From Ignavibacteriota bacterium (lineage in GTDB: Bacteria; Bacteroidota; Ignavibacteria; UBA10030): a stretch of DNA of 64,000 bases. The stretch spans positions 1-64,000 of the forward strand of contig JAKEEG010000056.1 of NCBI GenBank assembly GCA_022616555.1. Direction: 5' to 3'. The first letter of the stretch is position 1, and each line of letters starts with the position of its first letter. Shown piece by piece: positions 9,012-16,680 of the stretch. The translations under genes were made by a program, and so were the position numbers. The notes under the pieces were generated by a model. That model was not told the DNA's origin and made no database searches. It saw only the letters and a program-made list of their open reading frames with translations.

Positions 9012-9986
9012 ATGGATTTTATTGTTTACCTGATCATTTTTTTCGCGTCGTTTGTCGTCGTCTGGCTCGCCTCGTTCCTGGTTGAAGCGCTCAGGCCGGC
9101 ACCGAAAACACCTGAAGCGATACCATGGGATCCGAGCCTGAAACCCGCGTATGTAACAGTTGATGGAGTAAAGCTACGCTATTTGAAAGTCGGGAAAGGC
9201 CCCGTGCTGCTATTGCTCCACACACTGAGGACCCAACTGGATCTTTTTCACAAGGTGATCCCAGAATTAGCAAGGGACTTTACGGTTTACGTACTCGATT
9301 ATCCTGGGCATGGTTATTCCGATATCCCCGATGGATCATACGACGCTGACTTTTTTGTCAAATACGTCGACGGGTTTCTCGACGAGCTTGATCTAACTGG
9401 TGTAACCCTGTCCGGAGTTTCGATCGGTGCGACTATCTCACTCATTATCGCTGCACGCAACAATCCGCGGGTTGTCCGCATTATTCCCATCAATCCCTAT
9501 GATTACTATAAAGGAAAAGGACTGGCGCGAGCATCGTGGCTGGGACGCCTTTTCGTAAGCTTGAGCGCTATTCCGATTGTCGGTGACACCGTCATGCGGC
9601 TGCGGAGTTACATCATTATGAAAGCCGTTTTATCCGGTGGTGTCCGTGATCCAAAGTCCATCTCTCCTGCATTAATGAAGGAGATGTACATGGTCGGCAA
9701 TCGGCGCGGTCACAACCGCGGTTTCATTAACCTTCTGAGAAATTCATCTAGCTGGGAGCGCACACGATTGGAGTACGGGAATATCAACGTGCCGACGTTC
9801 ATAATCTGGGGAGGAGAGGACTGGTCGCTTCCTGAAGAAAGACGATACGACGAGTCGCTGATTCCCGGTGTCCAGTCCGTCACCGTTGAAGCAGGCGGGC
9901 ATTTTTTGCCTCTTGATGCCCCAAATGACGTAGTACGTCACATTCGGTCTGCAGCCAAAGGGACTGCCGGAGACGCGCACAATTAA
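9012..9986 (+). CDS. Membrane-anchored alpha/beta hydrolase
   Basis: N-terminal TM; LLLLHTLRTQLDLFHKVIPELA, GVSIGATISL nucleophile elbow; starts 26 nt after attC. Confidence 0.87.
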   Translation: MDFIVYLIIFFASFVVVWLASFLVEALRPAPKTPEAIPWDPSLKPAYVTVDGVKLRYLKVGKGPVLLLLHTLRTQLDLFHKVIPELARDFTVYVLDYPGHGYSDIPDGSYDADFFVKYVDGFLDELDLTGVTLSGVSIGATISLIIAARNNPRVVRIIPINPYDYYKGKGLARASWLGRLFVSLSAIPIVGDTVMRLRSYIIMKAVLSGGVRDPKSISPALMKEMYMVGNRRGHNRGFINLLRNSSSWERTRLEYGNINVPTFIIWGGEDWSLPEERRYDESLIPGVQSVTVEAGGHFLPLDAPNDVVRHIRSAAKGTAGDAHN

Positions 9987-10024
9987 AGACGGCAACAAGA
10001 TTCATCAAAAAGGAGGCCTGTAAC

Positions 10025-10468
10025 ATGGATAAGAATAATTTCACAACTCGCTTTTCCGTTGACCAAAGTCCTGAGGAAGTCTTTAACGCCATCAACAACG
10101 TTCGTGGATGGTGGTCGGGCGAAATTACGGGCGACACCGATAAACTTGGGGCTGCGTTCACGTACCGTGTCCCGGATGTGCACTTTTCCAAGCAAGAGAT
10201 AACCGAATTCACCAGAGGCAAAAAAGTCGTTTGGCGCGTTTTAGACGCTCACCTCAGCTTTGTCAAAGACAAAGCCGAGTGGAAAGGCACGGACATTGTT
10301 TTCGAGATCGATAAAAAAGGAGATAAAACAGAGGTTCGCTTCACGCACAAAGGCTTGGTACCGGCGTATGAATGTTACAAGGACTGCTCGAACGCATGGG
10401 GCATGCTCATAAACGGCAACTTGCGCAAGCTAATCACCACAGGTGAAGTTCAGCCAAGCCCTTGGTAA
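10025..10468 (+). CDS. SRPBCC domain protein (ATPase/START-like)
   Basis: NNFTTRFSVDQSPEEVFNAINNVRGWWSGEITGDTDKLGAAFTYRV. Confidence 0.85.
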   Translation: MDKNNFTTRFSVDQSPEEVFNAINNVRGWWSGEITGDTDKLGAAFTYRVPDVHFSKQEITEFTRGKKVVWRVLDAHLSFVKDKAEWKGTDIVFEIDKKGDKTEVRFTHKGLVPAYECYKDCSNAWGMLINGNLRKLITTGEVQPSPW

Positions 10469-10484
10469 ACGGCTGCCTAGCTAG

Positions 10485-10513
10485 TTGACATTCCCCCAAT
10501 CCCTTGCTATCAT
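10485..10513 (+). promoter_or_regulatory. Sigma70-type promoter TTGACA-N17-TATCAT upstream of 10571 gene
   Basis: Exact -35 hexamer, 17-bp spacer; near-identical copy at 11673-11701. Confidence 0.65.
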
Positions 10514-10570
10514 TGCTCTCAAGATTTTCTTAATCCCTAATCAGTAATCCGAAATCGGTAATTCATAATC

Positions 10571-10975
10571 ATGAACGAACACGCTGGGCGCATCACGTTA
10601 TACGTGTTAGTCTTGGTACATGTCTTCCTTGGCGTGTGGGCGATTGCCGGGTGGATTGAATGGTTCTCTCCCACTGTGCCGTGGAACAGGCTGAGTAACC
10701 CGGCATTCGACCAGCCAATGCTGTTTGTTCACTGGTCGGCAATTTTGGCGGCGTCGGTTGCGTTTCTTTGGGGTTTCTCCACTCGCTCGCGGCGCCTGCC
10801 GCTTGCTATGACCGTCATTTATATTGCCATGGCAGCAATCTGCGCTGTGCAGACATTCTGGTATATGGAGACCGATACGAAATACTCTGCCATGGCATTG
10901 GAGTACGCCGAGTACAGCATTATTCTTTTGCTGCTCTGGCGGGTGAAATTTTTCCGAGAGTATTTTTCCAAGTAG
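10571..10975 (+). CDS. Hypothetical four-TM membrane protein
   Basis: 134 aa; hydrophobic segments; not recognised at family level. Confidence 0.7.
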   Translation: MNEHAGRITLYVLVLVHVFLGVWAIAGWIEWFSPTVPWNRLSNPAFDQPMLFVHWSAILAASVAFLWGFSTRSRRLPLAMTVIYIAMAAICAVQTFWYMETDTKYSAMALEYAEYSIILLLLWRVKFFREYFSK

Positions 10976-10997
10976 CAGCTTTTGCTGCTCTGTTTTT
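10974..10997 (+). terminator. Rho-independent terminator candidate
   Basis: AGCAGC TTTT GCTGCT followed by CTGTTTTT. Confidence 0.6.
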
Positions 10998-11057
10998 AAG
11001 GGATTGATTCTTGGGGGTGAAACAAGTACATTACTTTATATAATTGGACCCCACGCC

Positions 11058-11348
11058 ATGAAAACCGCTCAGGAAATACGATCAATTCTCGCATCGCACC
11101 GGGAAGAACTACGCGCACGCTTTGGCGTAAAAGAGATAGGGATATTTGGGTCGTCTGCACGCGGCGATGCCGGAGCGAAGAGCGATATCGACATCGTCGT
11201 AGATTTTGAAAAACCTATCGGTTTGGAGTTTACCGAGCTGGCAGATTACCTTGAATCGTTGTTGAGCTCAAAGGTAGATGTTGTGTCCAAGCGCGGTATC
11301 AAGCCTCGTTTTTTACCCTCCGTCGAACAAGACCTTATCTATGTCTAA
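11058..11348 (+). CDS. MntA-type minimal nucleotidyltransferase (HepT-associated antitoxin)
   Basis: GIFGSSARGDAGAKSDIDIVVDF matches the GSx10DxD motif; overlaps the downstream hepT-like start. Confidence 0.9.
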   Translation: MKTAQEIRSILASHREELRARFGVKEIGIFGSSARGDAGAKSDIDIVVDFEKPIGLEFTELADYLESLLSSKVDVVSKRGIKPRFLPSVEQDLIYV

Positions 11349-11676
11349 ACGTGACTGGAGACTGTTGCTCGAAGATATACTTGAGAGTATCGACAGGATT
11401 CAGGACTATACGCGGAATATAACTGCAGAGACATTTTCCAGCAATCAGCTGATCATTGACGCGGTTGTGAGAAACCTCGAAATCATCGGTGAAGCTGCCA
11501 ACCACGTGCCCGAGGAAATTCAAGTTCGATATAACAACATTCCTTAGCATAATATCATTGGATTGAGACACAGAGTAATCCATGAGTACTTTGGTGTTGA
11601 TACAAAAATCATCTGGCGTATTGTTGAGAGCGAGTTAGATGGATTAAAAACGAAATTAAAAGAAGCATTACGTTGA
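11341..11676 (+). pseudogene. HepT-like (HEPN) toxin interrupted by in-frame TAG
   Basis: MSKRDWRLLLEDILESIDRIQDYT...RYNNIP*HNIIGLRHRVIHEYFGVDTKIIWRIVESELDGLKTKLKEALR*; TAG at 11545-11547, reading frame continues with the RxxxxH motif to TGA at 11674. Confidence 0.85.
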
Positions 11677-11701
11677 CATTCCCCCAATCCCTTGCTATTA
11701 T
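11673..11701 (+). promoter_or_regulatory. Sigma70-type promoter TTGACA-N17-TATTAT upstream of SDR gene
   Basis: Same 17-bp spacer TTCCCCCAATCCCTTGC as the 10485 promoter; overlaps the HepT stop. Confidence 0.65.
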
Positions 11702-11759
11702 TGCTCCCCGGCTGTATTTCTGACACATATCCCATATCTCACATCGGCAATCCATTATT

Positions 11760-12536
11760 ATGATTTCGCTTAAAGACAAGATCATCCTCATCACTGGCGC
11801 AAGCTCGGGCATCGGGCGCGCCTGTGCGGAAGCCTTCGCGCATGCGGGAGCAAAGCTCGTGCTCATGGCTCGGCGCAGAGAGCGTTTGCAGGAACTCTCC
11901 GCCAGCCTCAAAGAAAAACACGGAACAGCGAGTTACATCGTGCAGTTGGATGTGCGCGATCGGAAGGCCGTCCAGCAGGTGTTCAACAAACTGCCGGACG
12001 AGTGGCAGAATGTCGATGTGCTGGTGAACAACGCCGGCTTGAGCCGCGGGCTGGATAAATTGCAGGATGGCTCCATCGACGACTGGGAAGAAATGGTCGA
12101 TACGAATATTAAAGGATTGTTGTATGTGACGCGCGCCGTGTTGCCGGGTATGGTCGCTCGTGATAGTGGCACAGTGGTCAACCTCGGCTCGATAGCAGGA
12201 CATGAAGTCTATCCGAAAGGTAACGTCTACGCCGCCACCAAACATGCCGTGGATGCCATCACTCGCGGCTTGCGGCTGGATTTAGTCGAAACATCCGTGC
12301 GAGTCTGTACCATCGACCCGGGGCTGGTGGAAACAGAGTTCAGCGAGGTGCGCTTCAGGGGTGATAAAGAACGCGCGAAGAAAACATATCTGGGATTGAA
12401 GCCGTTACAGCCCGAGGACATCGCCGACGCCGTACTCTACTGCGCCACGCGTCCGCCGCACGTGCAGATCTCGGGAATGATCATGTTGCCCGTCCACCAA
12501 GGCTCGACAATGTTGGTGCATAGGAAAAATTCATAG
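11760..12536 (+). CDS. SDR family oxidoreductase (YdfG-like)
   Basis: ITGASSGIGRACAEAFAHAGAKLVLMARR; NNAG; YAATKHAV. Confidence 0.93.
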   Translation: MISLKDKIILITGASSGIGRACAEAFAHAGAKLVLMARRRERLQELSASLKEKHGTASYIVQLDVRDRKAVQQVFNKLPDEWQNVDVLVNNAGLSRGLDKLQDGSIDDWEEMVDTNIKGLLYVTRAVLPGMVARDSGTVVNLGSIAGHEVYPKGNVYAATKHAVDAITRGLRLDLVETSVRVCTIDPGLVETEFSEVRFRGDKERAKKTYLGLKPLQPEDIADAVLYCATRPPHVQISGMIMLPVHQGSTMLVHRKNS

Positions 12537-12563
12537 TAGGGGTTTGATTAATCAAACCCCTAC
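12536..12563. repeat. Perfect 28-bp palindrome GTAGGGGTTTGATTAATCAAACCCCTAC, possible bidirectional terminator
   Basis: Perfect self-complementarity between convergent genes; T-rich tracts on both outward sides. Confidence 0.7.
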
Positions 12564-12574
12564 GCGGTTTTTCA

Positions 12575-13225
12575 TTACAACGTCTTAATCACCCGCACAA
12601 CTTTCCACACGAACGACACGTCTTTCTTCCGCACGACCATCGGCTCGAACTCCGGGTTCAGCGGCACAAGCTGAATAAACTCCGCGTCGATCTTCACACG
12701 CTTTACCGTATCCTCTTCGTTCACCCGCACAACGCAGATGTCGCCGCTGCGCGCTTCTAATTTCGGACTCACAACAATCACATCGCCGTCCTCGATGCGC
12801 GGCGCCATGCTGTTGCCTTTGACTACGAGCGCGAACGCATTCGCGTCGCTCACGTTATCGACCGTGATGTACTTTTCGACATAATCCGCGTGAAAATATA
12901 AATTCGGCGCGCCGCCGGGCACGGATGAAAGCAATGGCACAGACACTAACTCCACCTTCTTGTATCGGTTCGTCGGCAGGTGCACGACTTTCGTTTCCGT
13001 TGTCGCGCGGGCGAACATATCGCCCTCGCCCGTCAATAGCCAGTGAGCGGTCACACCCGTCATGCGCGCAAGGCGCATCAGGTAGTTGCTGTCCGGCACC
13101 TGCTCGCTATTCTCCCACCTCTGCACGGTCCGGGTGGCAACATCGATCTTGGCGGCGAGCTTTGCCTGGTCCATGCCTTTTGATAAACGCGCTTCGCGTA
13201 TGCGCCGCGCAAGTTTGGTGCTCAT
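12575..13225 (-). CDS. XRE-type HTH / S24 (LexA-like) peptidase repressor
   Basis: N-terminal HTH LSKGMDQAKLAAKIDVATRTVQRWENSEQVP; S24 catalytic Ser GNSMAPRIEDGDVIVV and Lys EEDTVKRVKI. Confidence 0.92.
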   Translation of the reverse strand: MSTKLARRIREARLSKGMDQAKLAAKIDVATRTVQRWENSEQVPDSNYLMRLARMTGVTAHWLLTGEGDMFARATTETKVVHLPTNRYKKVELVSVPLLSSVPGGAPNLYFHADYVEKYITVDNVSDANAFALVVKGNSMAPRIEDGDVIVVSPKLEARSGDICVVRVNEEDTVKRVKIDAEFIQLVPLNPEFEPMVVRKKDVSFVWKVVRVIKTL

Positions 13226-13305
13226 TTGTTTATTCTCCTAAAAAAATTTCCCGCGAAAGACGCTAAACACACGAAAGCTAGAACACGTCCCACAACGCCT
13301 TCACT

Positions 13306-13374
13306 TGTCATTCCTAAATGCTTTTGTCGGGAATCCAGCAAGTGGATGCCCGCTTAAAATCTGCGGGCATGACA
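13306..13374. repeat. MITE-like hairpin repeat with TGTCAT...ATGACA ends
   Basis: TGTCATTCC...GGAATCCAGCAAGTGGATGCCCGC...GCGGGCATGACA, inverted ends. Confidence 0.6.
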
Positions 13375-13464
13375 TAATTCTTTTATTCAGACCGCAGCAA
13401 AAAAAAAGCTTTTTAGCGTTTTCCGCGTATTTCGCGGGTAATAATATTTTTGTCACATTTGCGC

Positions 13465-13493
13465 TTGACAAGACGACAAATATGTCGTATCAT
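13465..13493 (+). promoter_or_regulatory. Promoter TTGACA-N17-TATCAT with palindromic operator ACGACAAATATGTCGT (13473-13488)
   Basis: Exact -35, 17-bp spacer, perfect 6-bp arms with 4-nt centre lying between -35 and -10. Confidence 0.75.
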
Positions 13494-13531
13494 CGCGCGA
13501 GCAACATACGGATTTTTTTACATTCTGTCAA

Positions 13532-14617
13532 TTGAAAAATGGGTGCGCAATGCAGTCGATGACGATCAAAGGAAGGGGAGCCGGGTTCAATCCACCAAAT
13601 AGATTTGAGGAGATTTCGGTCGGTCCTCCCCCGGAGGACATCGCCCAGTATTTCGAGGAGCCGGATACCGAGCGCAAAATCCCCACCAAATACTACATGG
13701 ATAAGACCCAGACGATTTTGGCCAGTAACGACAGCCCTGATATAGGCTTCCGCTACAGCATTAACCCCTACCGGGGGTGCGAACACGGCTGTATTTACTG
13801 CTATGCCCGGCCATCGCACGAGTATCTGGGGTTCTCTTCGGGTATGGATTTCGAGACGAAAATCCTTGTCAAAATGGACGCCCCGAAGCTCCTCGAAGAA
13901 GAGCTCCGCAAGCCCTCGTGGGAGCCGCAGGTGGTGGCATTTTCCGGCAACACGGATTGCTATCAGCCTGTGGAGCGCAAGCTGGAAATCACACGCAAGT
14001 GCGTGGAGGTGTTTTTGAAATTCCGCAACCCGTTCGGGATGATCACCAAGAACGCTCTCATCCAGCGGGACGTTGACTTGCTGAAAGAGCTCGCGTCAAT
14101 GAATCTCGTGTGCGCGACGATTAGCATCACGTCTCTGGACAACGAGCTGATCCGCAAACTCGAGCCGCGCACATCCGCGCCGCACAAGCGGCTGGAGACC
14201 GTCGAGGTACTGGCGAAGAACGGGATTCCGGTTGGCGTGAACGCCGCTCCGATTATACCCGGACTGAACGACGTGGAAATCCCCGCCATCCTCAAAGCCG
14301 CGTCGGAGCGCGGAGCAAAATGGGCGGGACATACGATCGTGCGGCTCTCCTACGCGCTGAAAGATTTGTTCGTGGATTGGGCGAACCGCAACGTCCCGGA
14401 AAAAGCTCCAAAGATTATTAATCGTATTAAAGAGGTGCGCGGTGGCAAGCTGTCGAATTCCGATTTCGGTACTCGCATGTCCGGTGAAGGCGAGATTGCC
14501 GAGTCTATCCACCAGTTGTTCGACGCAAGCTGCCGCCGCTACCACCTCAACGAAGAACGCTTTCATCTCAGCACTGCGCACTTCGCACGGAATATTAACC
14601 AGATGGAGATGTTTTGA
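13532..14617 (+). CDS. PA0069/SplB-like family radical SAM protein
   Basis: Radical SAM CxxxCxxC in NPYRGCEHGCIYCYARPSHEYLGF; start may be ATG at 13550 or 13559. Confidence 0.9.
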   Translation: MKNGCAMQSMTIKGRGAGFNPPNRFEEISVGPPPEDIAQYFEEPDTERKIPTKYYMDKTQTILASNDSPDIGFRYSINPYRGCEHGCIYCYARPSHEYLGFSSGMDFETKILVKMDAPKLLEEELRKPSWEPQVVAFSGNTDCYQPVERKLEITRKCVEVFLKFRNPFGMITKNALIQRDVDLLKELASMNLVCATISITSLDNELIRKLEPRTSAPHKRLETVEVLAKNGIPVGVNAAPIIPGLNDVEIPAILKAASERGAKWAGHTIVRLSYALKDLFVDWANRNVPEKAPKIINRIKEVRGGKLSNSDFGTRMSGEGEIAESIHQLFDASCRRYHLNEERFHLSTAHFARNINQMEMF

Positions 14618-14671
14618 GGGTATTTACGACCAAGGAGCAAAGACACCAAGAAATAAGGTGGTTTTGCAGCA

Positions 14672-14719
14672 AGATGTCCGACTTTTTCAAGCGCATGCAA
14701 GGCTAAAAGTCGGACATCT
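14672..14719. repeat. Perfect 15-bp inverted repeat AGATGTCCGACTTTT / AAAAGTCGGACATCT
   Basis: Perfect arms, 18-nt loop, intergenic. Confidence 0.8.
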
Positions 14720-14865
14720 CCTTCGTCCCCCCTTGAATTTTTCCCTCCTTTTTCGTACACTTTTTGCGCCTTTATGCGTCTATAAGGGTGACTGCGTTGT
14801 GGGCCTGAATTGTGAGCAGTACTCCTAGTATCCCGTTGAACAATAACGAACAATCGTAAGAGACG

Positions 14866-15813
14866 ATGGCAATATCCGTCCAAAACCTGACGAAGTACTA
14901 CGGCCGCGAAAAAGCGGTTGAGAATATCTCGTTCGAGGTGAAGACCGGCGAGATTTTGGGCTTCCTCGGTCCTAACGGCGCGGGTAAAACCACCACGATG
15001 AAGATTATCACCTGCTACATGCCGCCAAGCTCCGGCACGGTGGAAGTGGACGGGTACAATATCTTCGAGCACTCGATGGATGTGCGCCGCAAGATCGGCT
15101 ACCTGCCGGAACTCAACCCTCTCTATTTAGACATGAACGTGGTTGAGTATCTCGACTACGCCGCTCGGCTGCAAGGCATGAACGGCGGCACGATAACCCA
15201 GCGGCTCAAGCACATGGTGGAGGTCTGTGGGTTGGGCAACATGCGGCATAAGGACATCGGCGAGCTTTCCAAAGGCTACCGCCAGCGAGTGGGCCTTGCC
15301 CAAGCGATGATCCACGACCCCGAAATGCTCATCCTCGACGAGCCGACGAGCGGCTTAGACCCCAACCAAATTGTGGAAATCCGCAAGCTTATTAAAGACA
15401 TCGGCGAGAAGAAGACCGTCATCCTCTCCACGCACATTTTGTCCGAGGTGCAGGCGACCTGCGACCGCGTGATCATTATTAATGAGGGAACGATTGTCGC
15501 CGATGGCTCGCCGGAGAAGCTGCAACAAGAGTTCCGCGGCGCTGAAGTGATTACAGTAGAAATTAAATCCAACGAAAGTGCCGATGCAATCGCACAGAAA
15601 CTCAAATCGCTCGCGAATGTTGAATCCGTGGAGAGGATTGCAACGGACGGAGCGCTTTCGCACAGCTTTACGCTCATGACGGCAAAAGGCAGCGACATAC
15701 GCGAGGAACTATTTAACCGAGCTGTGGCGGAACGGTGGGTGCTGCTTGAGCTTACACGTAAGGGTACAAGTTTGGAAGAAATCTTCCACAAGTTGACGCG
15801 CGCGGAATCTTAA
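14866..15813 (+). CDS. ABC transporter ATP-binding protein (GldA-like)
   Basis: GPNGAGKTTTMKI Walker A, LSKGYRQRVGLAQAM signature; followed by GldF/GldG-like genes. Confidence 0.92.
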   Translation: MAISVQNLTKYYGREKAVENISFEVKTGEILGFLGPNGAGKTTTMKIITCYMPPSSGTVEVDGYNIFEHSMDVRRKIGYLPELNPLYLDMNVVEYLDYAARLQGMNGGTITQRLKHMVEVCGLGNMRHKDIGELSKGYRQRVGLAQAMIHDPEMLILDEPTSGLDPNQIVEIRKLIKDIGEKKTVILSTHILSEVQATCDRVIIINEGTIVADGSPEKLQQEFRGAEVITVEIKSNESADAIAQKLKSLANVESVERIATDGALSHSFTLMTAKGSDIREELFNRAVAERWVLLELTRKGTSLEEIFHKLTRAES

Positions 15814-15898
15814 AGACGCAGAGGAGCGGGGCGCAGGGAGATTTCTCCTCAGCCCCTCTGCTCCCCAGCTCCCCTGCGGGTAGAAAAAGAAAAAACCG

Positions 15899-16624
15899 AT
15901 GGAAACAGTGAGTCAATATAAAAACATCGTCCCAATCTTCAAGAAAGAGCTTCGCTCGTACTTCAACTCGGCGGTGGCGTACGTGGTGATCGTTGTGTTT
16001 CTCGGGATTGTCGGGTGGTTTCATTCGAACAGTTTGTTTTTGAACAACGTCGCATCGCTGCGGCTGATGTTCGACATCGTTCCGATGGTTTTCCTGTTCA
16101 TCATCCCCGCTATCACGATGCGCTTGCTCTCGGAAGAGAAAAAATCCGGCACCATCGAGCTGCTCGTCACAAAGCCGTTGAGCGACACCGAAATCGTGCT
16201 GGGCAAATTCCTCGCCGCGTGGGCGCTGGTGGGCATTACACTCGTGCCGACACTCGTCTATTATATTACCGTTGCATCGCTCGGCAACATTGACCACGGT
16301 CCTGTGCTTGGCGGGTACTTCGGCTTGTTGCTGATGGCAGGCGTATTTATTGCAATCGGGTTGTTCGCCTCCAGCCTGACCGAAAATCAGGTTGTTGCGT
16401 TCATCATCGGTTTGGGTATGGTGCTGGCGTTTTTTATGTTCGACAAGATTTTGCCCTTCGTGCCGGCATGGCTCACGACAACCGTTGAATTTCTCGGCGT
16501 CGATTACCACAAAACCAATATCGAGCGCGGCGTTATCGATTCACGGGATATCCTGTACTTCCTTTCGTTGCTTGGGCTGATGCTGTACCTGACGATACTC
16601 TCGCTGGAACGCCGCAAGTGGTAA
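15899..16624 (+). CDS. ABC transporter permease (GldF-like)
   Basis: 241 aa, multi-TM, KKELRSYFNSAVAYVVIVVFL. Confidence 0.88.
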   Translation: METVSQYKNIVPIFKKELRSYFNSAVAYVVIVVFLGIVGWFHSNSLFLNNVASLRLMFDIVPMVFLFIIPAITMRLLSEEKKSGTIELLVTKPLSDTEIVLGKFLAAWALVGITLVPTLVYYITVASLGNIDHGPVLGGYFGLLLMAGVFIAIGLFASSLTENQVVAFIIGLGMVLAFFMFDKILPFVPAWLTTTVEFLGVDYHKTNIERGVIDSRDILYFLSLLGLMLYLTILSLERRKW

Positions 16625-16680
16625 AGAAGGCTTGATTACAGAATTCTGATGACCGATTACTGATAACTGATTACTGCTTC

